DNA of 64,000 nucleotides from Aridibacter famidurans (GTDB lineage Bacteria; Acidobacteriota; Blastocatellia; Pyrinomonadales; Pyrinomonadaceae): NCBI GenBank assembly GCA_024103495.1, contig JAGFIQ010000126.1, positions 1 to 64,000 of the forward strand, read 5' to 3'. Shown piece by piece: positions 54,301 to 61,569 of this stretch (position 1 is its first letter; each line of letters starts with the position of its first letter). The notes under the pieces were generated by a model. It saw only the letters and a program-made list of their open reading frames with translations, ran no database searches and was not told where the DNA came from. The position numbers and the translations under genes were made by a program.

Positions 54301-54476
54301 GTGTTGCGAGGATCCGTGTGACGCTGAAGAAGACGTCCGGAGCCGTGTTCATCAAGCTGAAAGGCGCCGGTTTCGATCTTGGGTCGGTAAAAGAAAACGT
54401 GGTTACGGGCACGATCGAGGTCGGAAAGATCGCCGACCTCGCTGTGATGGACGAGGTGACCTACATCTCACCTTAG
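51393..54476 (+). CDS. VIT-VWA protein fused to receptor-plug-like and TonB_C-like segments
   Basis: ATG 51393 (MKRAILLFGVFVCLS) has GGAGGAG upstream. The 1027-aa product has a signal peptide and a VIT domain (~30-150: VNVKQEFENTFGRPIEAVYTFPLS). A VWA domain carries the MIDAS DTSGSMGG (301-308), TFAGDTHI and CFMTDGYVGND. A linker with Gly/Ser/Thr stretches follows. Next is a plug-like peptide as in Oar receptors (about 703-760: ETIQALPANTRFSSLLSLQPGV, GGFQIDGASGSENVFLIDGQEV). A TonB_C-like segment (VMVEILVDEQGRVYSAKA...RQFAEKAALASKFTPAEF) is split by four 16-residue repeats (53820-54011). The combination is unusual. VWA suggests metal-dependent binding; a link to TonB-type energy transfer is inference. 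Confidence 0.8.
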   Translation: MKRAILLFGVFVCLSAAVVAQDGRVTQGTLTAFSEAEGLGACPLKHTEVNTEISGFIARVNVKQEFENTFGRPIEAVYTFPLSEKGAVDRMTMTIGSRVIKGKIRTREEARQIYEAAKSSGKTAALLDQERPNIFTQAVANILSGETIVVEISYVETLKYEDGAYEFVFPMVVGKRYVPAGEASGDASKILPEIAPTRSGHDVSINVSIDAGVPISKIGSTLHEIDSQNFGPGEAKVSLKDHSTIPNKDFILRYEVTGGKIEDAVLTHRSELGGFFTLILQPPDLGRFEDVAPKEIVFVLDTSGSMGGFPIEKAKEAMKMSLRGLFPNDTFNLITFAGDTHILFEEPVPATASNLDRALRFLESRSGGGGTEMMKAIKAALEPSDSQEHVRIVCFMTDGYVGNDSEIIDEVKKHPNARVFSFGIGNSVNRFLLEKIAEEGSGEAAFVTLEDDGSHAARKFHERVRAPLLTDISIEWNGLPVKDLHPTKYRDLFAAKPLIINGRYDSAASGTVTIRGKAGGQDYRRDIKVDLPEREESHDALGTLWARQMVDLLTSDDYQGVQNRTADKELGDLITKIGLEFGIVTQYTSFVAVEEAARNPEGNPMKVDVPVENADGSFGDPSLPEVLSSEGDIARRRIPAPTIPRAVNSATASGTGTGSGFGSGAGKAANKASAPGPITAAVNVTTGGSTTVAASSSAVSTTVTKETIQALPANTRFSSLLSLQPGVSPASSSGGFQIDGASGSENVFLIDGQEVANFRAGALGPIAVAGESIAKPEFPKGAKPGKDGKKVMVEILVDEQGRVYSAKAIDGGTPRVSEGAGSEATDGGTPRVSKGAGSEATDGGTPRFSEGAGSEATDGGTPRVSEGAGSKATDGRYRQFAEKAALASKFTPAEFDGTKLKLEGVISYVFKRDDEVVITVEKLKAIFPPELIRKQELKEKLHFWVYEAVLAKESGSKEPSEFESRFVSEGVARIRVTLKKTSGAVFIKLKGAGFDLGSVKENVVTGTIEVGKIADLAVMDEVTYISP
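53820..54011 (+). repeat. Four tandem 48-bp in-frame repeats inside the TonB_C-like segment
   Basis: Four copies of a 48-bp unit encode D-G-G-T-P-R-[VF]-S-[EK]-G-A-G-S-[EK]-A-T. Removing all 192 bp rejoins the protein as KAIDGRYRQFAEKA, continuous with ordinary TonB_C sequence. The DNA unit (CCCCGCGCGTCAGCGAGGGG...GGGAGCGAAGCGACC) looks like an intergenic REP-type repeat that has entered a coding region. Confidence 0.92.
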
Positions 54477-54492
54477 TTTCAGGCTGAATGAA

Positions 54493-54632
54493 TTAGCCAC
54501 AGATGAAGAGGATGGACACAGATCTTTGCAGGTAGTTGGACCGGGGAATTGTTGACCATTTCCGGGCGGCCATCGGAATCAGGGAGTACCTTGCCCTAAG
54601 AGTCTGTGTTCATTCTTTTCATCTGTGGCTAA
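54493..54632. repeat. Long inverted repeat between convergent genes
   Basis: A 31-bp arm TTAGCCACAGATGAAGAGGA.. (54493-54523) pairs with 54602-54632 at 27 of 31 positions, leaving a ~78-bp loop. It sits between the VIT-VWA gene and convergent mscL. CCACAGATGAA..ACACAGAT-type repeats are a known dispersed intergenic type in many bacteria. Confidence 0.8.
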
Positions 54633-54642
54633 AACCCCCGGT

Positions 54643-55065
54643 TCAACTCTGACCCTTCAGCAAGTCGCGGATCTCCGTCAGCAGCTCGACCTCCGCGCTC
54701 GGGCCGGCTTCGGCCTCGAGACCCTTGAAGAACTTCACTGCATACCTCGCGATGATGAAGATCACGAACGCGACTATCAGGAACTGGATGATGTCCGTTA
54801 CGAGCTGACCGTACATTATCAGAGGCGCGCCGCCCTTGATCGCTTCGTCGATCATCGCCGGATCGGTCACGCCGTTGTATTTTCCGCTGAGGTCGTAGAA
54901 CATCGCCTTGAAATCGAGCCCGCCGGTCAGGAACCCGATCGGCGGCATTATCACGCCTTCGACAAGCGTCGTTACGATCTTCCCGAATGCTGCGCCGATC
55001 ACGACGGCGATCGCCAGGTCCAGTACGTTCCCGCGTTTCAGGAACTCCTTGAAATCATTCCACAT
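54643..55065 (-). CDS. mscL: Large-conductance mechanosensitive channel
   Basis: MscL is a pentameric inner-membrane channel that opens under membrane tension to release solutes in hypo-osmotic shock. The 140-aa product starts MWNDFKEFLKRGNVLDLAIAVVIGAAFGKIVTTLVEGVIMPPIGFLTGG, the amphipathic N-helix and pore-lining TM1 with the glycine/alanine hydrophobic gate. TM2 is IIQFLIVAFVIFIIARYAVKF and the C-terminal bundle ends LLTEIRDLLKGQ. It lies 3 bp after the metallo-beta-lactamase-like gene on the same strand. Confidence 0.96.
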   Translation of the reverse strand: MWNDFKEFLKRGNVLDLAIAVVIGAAFGKIVTTLVEGVIMPPIGFLTGGLDFKAMFYDLSGKYNGVTDPAMIDEAIKGGAPLIMYGQLVTDIIQFLIVAFVIFIIARYAVKFFKGLEAEAGPSAEVELLTEIRDLLKGQS

Positions 55066-55068
55066 AGG

Positions 55069-55950
55069 TCATTTCTCCTCGGCTGCTTTCTTCTGGGTTT
55101 CGAGCTTCTGCCTGAAATCGTCTCTCATACGCTCGACGAAATTCCTGTAACCCTCCAGATCGATGAACGGGTTCTCCTTAGGTGCGAGCTTCAGCATCTC
55201 GAATTTCTTTCCCATCCGGAAAAACCCCGCGTGCGATCCGAGAAACACATCCGGCTTTAGCTCAAGCAAGATCTCGAACGTCGACTCGAAATCCGTGCCG
55301 ATCTCGGGGTACTTCTCGTTTGAGACAAGATCGTAGTCCAGGTTCGAAAGGCTCGAAAGGAAGATCACCTCAAGATCTCGGTCGCCGTCCCTGACCCGCA
55401 TCGTCCAGGTCGTCGCGCCTTTTGTGTGACCGGGGGTGCGGATCGTTATCAGCTTGTTCTCCCCGAGAGCGATGACCTCGCCGTGGATGATCCGCTTGTC
55501 CGCTGCGACCGGCCGAAAGATCTGCTTGCCGCCGAACCGGAAATCGTTCGAGCCGCCTCTCGCAAGGACCTCCGCTTGTTCCTTTACGGCGAGCAGTTTC
55601 GCGCCGGTCTTCTCCCTCAATGTCGCGAGCCCACCGCAGTGATCGTAGTGCTCGTGGTTGTTGAGCAGGATCTTCACGTCCCTCAGGTCGAATCCGAGCT
55701 TCTTCACGCTCGCCTCGATCAATGGGACGGTCTCCTCGAAACCGCTGTCGATCATTATGTGGCCTTCGTCGGACGTGATCAGGTACGACGCGACGTCGTT
55801 CGTGCCTACGTAATAGACATTGGCGATGACGCGGAACGGCTCGACGGGCTTGGTCATCTCCCGTTCAGCTTCGGAGGTGATTTGGGCGGAGATAGGAAGT
55901 GCGAAGAAGCAGGCGATGATGAGTATTGTCAGGTGTATTTGAAAGTTCAT
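55069..55950 (-). CDS. Subclass B3 metallo-beta-lactamase-like hydrolase
   Basis: The 293-aa product has a signal peptide (IIACFFALPISAQ) and a complete B3-type zinc site: H99, H101, D103 and H104 (NHEHYDHCGG), H175 (TPGHTKGATTW) and H240 (GSHAGFF). The C-terminal NPFIDLEGYRNFVERM is typical of B3 enzymes. Such proteins hydrolyse beta-lactams, including carbapenems, although environmental relatives may act on other lactams or esters. It is followed by mscL after 3 bp, so the two may share a transcript. Activity is predicted, not shown. Confidence 0.82.
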   Translation of the reverse strand: MNFQIHLTILIIACFFALPISAQITSEAEREMTKPVEPFRVIANVYYVGTNDVASYLITSDEGHIMIDSGFEETVPLIEASVKKLGFDLRDVKILLNNHEHYDHCGGLATLREKTGAKLLAVKEQAEVLARGGSNDFRFGGKQIFRPVAADKRIIHGEVIALGENKLITIRTPGHTKGATTWTMRVRDGDRDLEVIFLSSLSNLDYDLVSNEKYPEIGTDFESTFEILLELKPDVFLGSHAGFFRMGKKFEMLKLAPKENPFIDLEGYRNFVERMRDDFRQKLETQKKAAEEK

Positions 55951-56027
55951 CTCGTTCCGAATCTCAGATCGGGTTGATTCGTTTCTTTCGCTTCGCTCAA
56001 TGCAGGCGGGCCGCCTTCGCTCCCGTC

Positions 56028-56082
56028 CGACTCAATAGACTCGAAAGACCCGATAGACTCGAAAGTCTCGCAGACTATCGCG
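56028..56082. repeat. Short GACTC..AATAGACTCGAAAG degenerate repeats
   Basis: Short repeated units (AGACTCGAAAGACC, CGATAGACTCGAAAG) resemble the reverse complement of the 9-bp units at 41472-41660. They reach into the last codons of the M28 peptidase gene, whose stop is at 56075. Confidence 0.6.
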
Positions 56083-57430
56083 TCGGTCTAGGATACGCGA
56101 CCGGGCTGCGGTATCCGTCCTTGTCCACCGCGCGGATCCCGAAGAACCAGTTGTCCTTCGACATATCGGCCATAGTGTAGCTAGTCACGTTCCCTACATA
56201 TTTCGAATTCGTCCAGAACGGCGCGGTCGTCTCGCGCCAGACTATCTCGTACCCCGCGATGTCAGCGGCCGAACTCGCAGCCCATTTCAGGTCCGTGTCG
56301 TTCGTCAGGCGGGTGAGGCTGATCCCGGCTTCCTTCGGGATCGGCGGGGCGAGCGCCATCGATGCGAGCGCGGCGACGTTCACTTTCGTCACGTTCGCGA
56401 TGTAGCCGAAGTCGATGAACTCGGGCGTGTCGCCGTAGAAGACGCCGTCCTCGGTCCTTACGTTCTGGTGCTGGTGCGTGTAATCCTCGTGAGGTTCAGT
56501 GAACCTTACGGCCGGGTATCCGCGTTCGAGGAAGGGAATGTGATCGCCTCCGCGCAGATATCGGTCGCGCCGGTAGATCAGAGATACTTTGAAGTTGGGC
56601 GAGTAAAGATCGGCGGTTTCCTTGACGTATCTGCCGAGCTGTCGCGCCGCCGAATCGTTCTCGCCTCCGACGCTCCGACGGAGACCCGCCTCGCGTTCAG
56701 TCTCGTTCGAAGGTACGCCTTCAGCGAAAACTCGGACCGTGTTGCGGTCGGGACGGTCCTTGAATGTCTTCACGCCGCCGATGATGTCGTTCGTGAACAT
56801 CGCCTCGATGTTCATCCCGGCCTTCTTCGCCTCTTCGGCGAAGTGTGTCGCGCCGAGCAGTCCCTGCTCCTCGCCCGCTACCGCCATAAAGATGATCGTC
56901 GCGTCGTAGCGCTTCTTCGACATTACGCGTGCCATCTCGATCACCGCCGACGTGCCGGAAGCGTCATCGTTCGCGCCGGGGGCGTCGCATTCGCCGTCGC
57001 CGGGATCGGAGCACATCGAGTCGTAGTGGCCTGAAACTACGTAAACGCGGTCGGGATCCGTCGTTCCCTTCAGCGTCGCGATGACGTTCGTGATATTGAT
57101 CGCTTTCGGAACGCGCGGTCTGGGCTCCTGAAGATACGTCTGGAGCCGGACATCGAGGCATCCGCCGCACGCTTTGGAGATACGCTTGAATTCTTCAAAG
57201 ATCCAATCGCGGGCGGCCCCGATCCCCCGGTTCGGATCGTCCTGGGCGGAGTTGGTGTTACGTGTCCCGAAGGAAACGAGCTTGCGGTCGTATTCTTCGA
57301 TCTTCGAAGCGGAGACATCTTTCAGAAGCCCGTTTATCAGATCGGTACGTTTTACCGGCGGAGCGGATTGTGGAAATGCAAGTACGGTAGCGAAGAGAAG
57401 AGAGCAAAGCGCGAAAAGGGCGAAACGCAT
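56075..57430 (-). CDS. Secreted M28-family zinc peptidase
   Basis: The 451-aa product has a signal peptide (ending FPQS) and the M28 metallo-aminopeptidase core: H135 (VSGHYDSM), bridging D155 (GANDDASG), catalytic E187 with E188 (AGEEQGLLG), a later Asp (TNDIIGG) and His (DYTHQHQN). The C-terminal ~100 residues form a fibronectin-III-like domain (ISLTRLTNDTDLKWAASSAADIAGYEIVWRETTAPFW). It would hydrolyse peptides outside the cytoplasm. Extra cysteines (ACGGC, CSDPGDGEC) suggest disulfides. Monocistronic. Confidence 0.92.
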   Translation of the reverse strand: MRFALFALCSLLFATVLAFPQSAPPVKRTDLINGLLKDVSASKIEEYDRKLVSFGTRNTNSAQDDPNRGIGAARDWIFEEFKRISKACGGCLDVRLQTYLQEPRPRVPKAINITNVIATLKGTTDPDRVYVVSGHYDSMCSDPGDGECDAPGANDDASGTSAVIEMARVMSKKRYDATIIFMAVAGEEQGLLGATHFAEEAKKAGMNIEAMFTNDIIGGVKTFKDRPDRNTVRVFAEGVPSNETEREAGLRRSVGGENDSAARQLGRYVKETADLYSPNFKVSLIYRRDRYLRGGDHIPFLERGYPAVRFTEPHEDYTHQHQNVRTEDGVFYGDTPEFIDFGYIANVTKVNVAALASMALAPPIPKEAGISLTRLTNDTDLKWAASSAADIAGYEIVWRETTAPFWTNSKYVGNVTSYTMADMSKDNWFFGIRAVDKDGYRSPVAYPRPTR

Positions 57431-57534
57431 AGATTGATTCCTCGGGATCGAAATATCGTGGGAAAGGGATTCTCGAGATTATAGACGATTCGGGAGAAGA
57501 GGAGAAAAAGAGGGGGTAGAAAGACGATGGAGGA

Positions 57535-57660
57535 TTGCCTCGGCGCCGCATGTTAATAGCAGGTCGGTAAGAGAATTCGCCCGGGCGCCATAGGCGCTGC
57601 ATGTCAATAGCAATTCGGGAAAATAATGTCCCGGCGCCGCAGGCGTCGAATAAAGATCAC
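57535..57660. repeat. GGCGCCGCATG-type tandem palindromic repeats
   Basis: Three imperfect units carry the core GGCGCCG/GGCGCC..GGCGCTGCATGT.AATAGCA..TCGG, spaced about 55 bp. They sit between the M28 gene and the anti-sigma gene. A related hairpin TGCACCATAGGCGGTGCA occurs at 51326-51343. Confidence 0.65.
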
Positions 57661-57665
57661 AAATG

Positions 57666-57686
57666 AAAAACCCGGCCGAAGCCGGG
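57666..57686 (-). terminator. Terminator of the sigma/anti-sigma operon
   Basis: On the minus strand CCCGGC-TTCG-GCCGGG is followed by TTTTTCATTT, 31 bp after the anti-sigma stop. Confidence 0.88.
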
Positions 57687-57717
57687 AAATTCGAAACCTG
57701 GAACCTGAAACCTGGAA

Positions 57718-58794
57718 CTAATCGATCCTGTACGCCTTCGATTTCCATACGACAACTACCGTACCTGTGAGCTTGTCCGTAATCTGCCGGAGGCCGCTGT
57801 CCAGTGCCCTGTATTCCGGGGACTTGCGCCGGACGTTCGTAGTCCGCTGTCCCTTGTATGCCGAGTCGTACCAGACGCCGTCCCTCTGTTCAAACGTCTT
57901 GCCGCTGACCTGGCGCTTCGCGCCCGCTTCCTTCTTCTGCGAAAGCGTGCCTAGTTCGGCCTTGTCCTTTCTTGCGGCGCGTCCCGCGGCGTCGTCAGGT
58001 TTTGCCGCCTCTGCGGCCTGTGCGACATTTCCTTCCTGACGCGCGTCCGCCGCAGGCGGGGGCGGAGCCGAGACTTTGGGTTCGTTGGCAAGCGCCACTT
58101 GATTCCCGGCTACAGCAGGGCGCGCGGCGTCTTCATCATCCGCGGCCACGTCTTCTCTTGCCCGTTCTTCACCGACCTTCCGGTCTGCGAATCCCTCATC
58201 GCGGGCCGGAGAAGAAGGTAAGCCGGGAGTTGCCAAGGTTGCGATATCGCTTTCGGCTTCAGGGGACGCGGCGTTCGCATTTGCCGACAAACTGTTGCTG
58301 TCGGCGAGCTTTTCTTCCACTATGTTGGTCGATGCTTCAGGAATCTGTTCCGCGGATTCCGAAGAACTCGAGTTCGTGTTGCTCATCGCTACGGAATCAC
58401 CCCCTGGGCCAAGGTTGCGGAACAGGGACACCGCGAAGAATCCCGCCATAAGCACGACAAGGACTCCCATCACCGCCGCGAGCCCGCGAATCGAGAAGAG
58501 CTTTTTGTACCAGGGGATCTCGAAGCTTATTGCCGCTCCGGCCGCCGTTTCGGGTTCGGACGCTTCCTCGGCCCGATTCAGGATCACCACGTTCGAAAGG
58601 ACCGTCCTGCAGCGCGAGCAGTCGGCGAGATGGGACATCACGCGCGCCTTAGCCTTATCTGGCAAAGCGTTCTCGGCGAAAACGGCTATCTCGTCAGCGT
58701 CAACGTGCCCGCCGGCGGTCTGAGCCGCGTTCGCTTCCGTCTTCGCGAGTCTGCGAAGAAGGCTGTCTATCTCGATGTCGTGGTCCTTGATCAT
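57718..58794 (-). CDS. Anti-sigma factor with zinc-finger and transmembrane segment
   Basis: The 358-aa product has a cytoplasmic N-terminal zinc-binding anti-sigma motif, H55-x3-C59-x2-C62 (MSHLADCSRCR). One TM follows (~105-128, GLAAVMGVLVVLMAGFFAVSLF). Next is a long low-complexity periplasmic region rich in Ala, Ser and Glu, and a short conserved tail (GLRQITDKLTGTVVVVWKSKAYRID). It lies 23 bp after the sigma gene and should hold that sigma inactive until an envelope signal releases it. Confidence 0.85.
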   Translation of the reverse strand: MIKDHDIEIDSLLRRLAKTEANAAQTAGGHVDADEIAVFAENALPDKAKARVMSHLADCSRCRTVLSNVVILNRAEEASEPETAAGAAISFEIPWYKKLFSIRGLAAVMGVLVVLMAGFFAVSLFRNLGPGGDSVAMSNTNSSSSESAEQIPEASTNIVEEKLADSNSLSANANAASPEAESDIATLATPGLPSSPARDEGFADRKVGEERAREDVAADDEDAARPAVAGNQVALANEPKVSAPPPPAADARQEGNVAQAAEAAKPDDAAGRAARKDKAELGTLSQKKEAGAKRQVSGKTFEQRDGVWYDSAYKGQRTTNVRRKSPEYRALDSGLRQITDKLTGTVVVVWKSKAYRID

Positions 58795-58817
58795 CTAACT
58801 TTGGTGAGTTATGTCTG

Positions 58818-59795
58818 CTAAAAATGCAGGCTGTGAACGCTTCCCGCCAAGATGTCTTGCACCGCGCCTGCGATCACCAGCAAAACGAACATCTTCTCGA
58901 TGCTTATCCCCAACTTTTCCGCCGAGTCCGAAAGGTACCGCTTAACCTCATTCTCGCTCCAGCCGTGCTTTTCAGCGAGCGCTTTTTCGACAACCTTCCT
59001 TAACTTCGTCTGGACCCGTGAGATCTTTCGGCTCGCCGTCGCTTCGTGATAACCGAACATATCGGCGATCTCCTGAAGTATAAGCCCGTCGTAGTAATAG
59101 AGTTTCATCACGAGCTTCTCTTCGTCATTCAGGTCCTCGACCGCGCGCATAAGCGCCTCCATAATGTCTTCCTGAGCTTCGGATTCACCGTAGATCTCCT
59201 CCGGCGTATCGGCGGTCGAAACGACGGCCTTGAAATCGGTCCTTTCCGAGGATTCCCTGGCGAGATTCTCGAACACGCGGTCTTCTTCGACCTGCACTAC
59301 CCTCTTCATCTTACGGTATTCGTCGATCGCGAGTTGGTTCGTTACCGCACGGAGCCAGCCTCCGAGGCTGCCTTTGCCGGAGTAATACGAGAGTTTTCCC
59401 TTGGTCTTTCCTTCCTTGTCCAATTTCAGCCCGTGGAGCTCCGCCCAGATCGATCCCGCGAGGTCTTCGGCGTCCTCGCGGTTTTTGCAGAAGTTCCACG
59501 CGGCGGATTTCACGGTCGAATCGAAATTGATCACAAGATCGCCCCAGGCGGTCTCGTCGCCTCGTTCGCAGGCGATGATCAGGCACAGGTCGTCGGCGTG
59601 AAGGGAATCGATGAACTCGATGATCTCCGGATGCCCCGCGTCCGGATCGTCCCGCAGAAGATATTTTTCAACACCGTCGGCGATGCGGACGAAAATGTCC
59701 TCCGCTTTCAGCCCGCGCGGGTTCTCGGCGCGCGCGATCAGCCTCGCGGCGGCTTCTTCGATGGTGGGCTGGAATTTTGGAGCGATGGAGGTCAT
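58818..59795 (-). CDS. ECF-type RNA polymerase sigma factor with C-terminal extension
   Basis: The 325-aa product has sigma region 2 (about 85-165: WNFCKNREDAEDLAGSIWAEL and GWLRAVTNQLAIDEYRKMKR) and region 4 (about 220-275: LNDEEKLVMKLYYYDGLILQEIADMFGYHEATASRKISRVQTKLRK). It is longer than common ECF factors. An N-terminal ~80-residue helical segment precedes region 2, and a C-terminal ~45-residue tail includes a hydrophobic stretch MFVLLVIAGAVQDILAG. The tail might touch the membrane or the anti-sigma. The anti-sigma gene follows after 23 bp. Confidence 0.88.
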   Translation of the reverse strand: MTSIAPKFQPTIEEAAARLIARAENPRGLKAEDIFVRIADGVEKYLLRDDPDAGHPEIIEFIDSLHADDLCLIIACERGDETAWGDLVINFDSTVKSAAWNFCKNREDAEDLAGSIWAELHGLKLDKEGKTKGKLSYYSGKGSLGGWLRAVTNQLAIDEYRKMKRVVQVEEDRVFENLARESSERTDFKAVVSTADTPEEIYGESEAQEDIMEALMRAVEDLNDEEKLVMKLYYYDGLILQEIADMFGYHEATASRKISRVQTKLRKVVEKALAEKHGWSENEVKRYLSDSAEKLGISIEKMFVLLVIAGAVQDILAGSVHSLHF

Positions 59796-60132
59796 CTGCG
59801 ACGGGGAAATCTTAACATTCTTCGAAGTGAGCGGTAAGCCGTGAGCAGTGAGCTGTTTAGCGGCGGGCTTGCCCGCATCGTGCGCGTTGGACAGGGAGAG
59901 GCAAGCGGTGTCAGTAGCCCGACCGTCAGGGAGGGCGAAAATCGGGACTGAGATGAAAGGATAGAGGACTGAGGACTTTGGTATTCAGGTCGAGGTCTTT
60001 AACGGAAGACTTCTATCGGATAATCCTCGATATGCTATTTTATCTGCACTTTAATCAAGCATTTACTACTTTTCTCCTTGTCGTGGTCATGTCGTCCGGA
60101 ACTTCAGAAAGTAGTTTGTGTCTTCGGCATAT
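59796..60132. other. Intergenic region with short tandem and inverted repeats
   Basis: This 337-bp gap holds degenerate GTGAGC/GTGAGCAGTGAGC units near 59826-59850, a GGCGGGCTTGCCCGC hairpin near 59862-59877, and one arm (59908-59937) of a perfect 30-bp inverted repeat. The AT-rich segment 60010-60110 probably contains the promoter for the TonB_C-repeat gene. Confidence 0.6.
59908..59937 (+). repeat. Left arm of perfect 30-bp inverted repeat
   Basis: The arm starts GTGTCAGTAGCCCGACCGTC and is a perfect reverse complement of 61492-61521. The pair flanks the TonB_C-repeat gene, 1.55 kb apart. Confidence 0.92.
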
Positions 60133-61425
60133 ATGAGAAAAAGAATTCCAATCCTGGTACTTGCTGCAATCGTAGTCTTGCTCGGAATTTCCAATGTAAA
60201 TGCGCAGATCGATCTCGGCGGGATCGAACCGAGGCCATTCACGATCATTGCCTACGATTGCATAGGATGTGAGGGCCAGGCTGAGAGGCTTCCGGTCCCC
60301 GAATATGGGTATGTGGGTTTCGGGGCACACGAGTGGACAGGATTCGTCCAAGTGGCGGTGTCCGTTGATAAAGACGGAAAAGTGACTTTTGCAAATGCGA
60401 TTTCTGGGCACACTTTTTTTCGCATAAGATTTGAGGATGCAGTGCGAAAGGCACGATTCAAGCCATTAGATCGGGTAGCTAGTGGTATGCGGCACAAGAT
60501 GATAATCAAGTATCTCGTAATCGGGAAACTCGGCCTGGAGCCGCTGGACGATGCCGGTCTCAAACTGGGGATCATTAATGGTCTTGCGACCGAGCTTCCC
60601 TCGCCCGAAATGAGTGCCGAGGCGAAAAAAGTGTGTGCCAATGGGACAGTAGACATAAGGGTGACTTTAGACGAAGAGGGGAATGTAATATCTGCGACTC
60701 CTCTTAGCGGGGATCCTCTCCTTGTCGCGGAATCTGTCGATACGGCAAAACGCTCAAAATTCCAGAATCAGAGTCACATCTCAGTAAATGAGGGCATGAT
60801 TCGATACACCTATCCACTTCCAGAGAAGTGCAGATCGACCGGCGACCCAGGACTTTCGATTACGGCTGGAATCACGGCCCCGAGGGTTCCGGATGATTGC
60901 GAATGTGGAGGGAAAGTACGAGTGGACGTTATTGTTGACCCAAGTAATAGCAGACCAGTGCGAGCGAGAGCAATTTCAGGGCTCCCTCTCTTGCGGCCTT
61001 TTGCGGAGGAGGCAGCAATGACCGGAAGCTACACACTGAGTTCGAGCTTTGGGCTCCCTGGACTCTTGAAGCATACCGTCACCATCGCTTTCTCAGATTC
61101 AACTCCCCCTACAAACAAAACAGACTGCAAGAAAGTCGGTACTGTTGGCCACTACCCGCCAGGGACGAAGCCGATAGAGAAAAGCGAACCGGTGTTTTCC
61201 GAAGTAAAGATGAGGGAGAATGCAGGCGATACGGTTAACGTGGTCGTCCTCGTCAATGAGGATGGCGTCGTCGCAACTGCCCAGGCAGTGAGCGGGAATC
61301 CTACCCTGCATGAGCCTGCAGAGAAGGCGGCGATGAAATTCAGATGGAAACCGCATTTGATCGGAGGTTGTCCCGTGCGGGTTAGGACAGTGATAGTGTT
61401 TCAAGTCAGCGACGAGCACGAATGA
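60133..61425 (+). CDS. Secreted protein with several TonB_C-like domains
   Basis: ATG 60133 (MRKRIPILVLAAI) is preferred over GTG 60118 because it begins a clean signal peptide ending NAQ. The 430-aa product contains about four TonB C-terminal-like units, each with a V-x-V-x-V-D-x-x-G-x-V...A-x-x-[SL]-S-G-x-P pattern: VQVAVSVDKDGKVTFANAISGH, VDIRVTLDEEGNVISATPLSGDP, VRVDVIVDPSNSRPVRARAISGLP and VNVVVLVNEDGVVATAQAVSGNP. There is no TM for ExbBD contact, so it is not a normal TonB. Base composition is more AT-rich than neighbours. It is flanked by perfect inverted repeats, suggesting acquisition. Confidence 0.82.
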   Translation: MRKRIPILVLAAIVVLLGISNVNAQIDLGGIEPRPFTIIAYDCIGCEGQAERLPVPEYGYVGFGAHEWTGFVQVAVSVDKDGKVTFANAISGHTFFRIRFEDAVRKARFKPLDRVASGMRHKMIIKYLVIGKLGLEPLDDAGLKLGIINGLATELPSPEMSAEAKKVCANGTVDIRVTLDEEGNVISATPLSGDPLLVAESVDTAKRSKFQNQSHISVNEGMIRYTYPLPEKCRSTGDPGLSITAGITAPRVPDDCECGGKVRVDVIVDPSNSRPVRARAISGLPLLRPFAEEAAMTGSYTLSSSFGLPGLLKHTVTIAFSDSTPPTNKTDCKKVGTVGHYPPGTKPIEKSEPVFSEVKMRENAGDTVNVVVLVNEDGVVATAQAVSGNPTLHEPAEKAAMKFRWKPHLIGGCPVRVRTVIVFQVSDEHE

Positions 61426-61491
61426 AATCCCTCAATCCGGTTTAGTCCGAACGCAAGCCTCAAATAGGCGGCGGTTAAACGGGACTATTTA

Positions 61492-61521
61492 CGCCCTCCC
61501 TGACGGTCGGGCTACTGACAC
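61492..61521 (-). repeat. Right arm of perfect 30-bp inverted repeat
   Basis: This is the exact reverse complement of 59908-59937, beginning CGCCCTCCCTGACGGTCGGG on the plus strand, 66 bp after the TonB_C-repeat gene. Confidence 0.92.
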
Positions 61522-61569
61522 GGCTCACTGCACACGATGCGGACAAGCCCTGCCCCTACAATCGATTCA

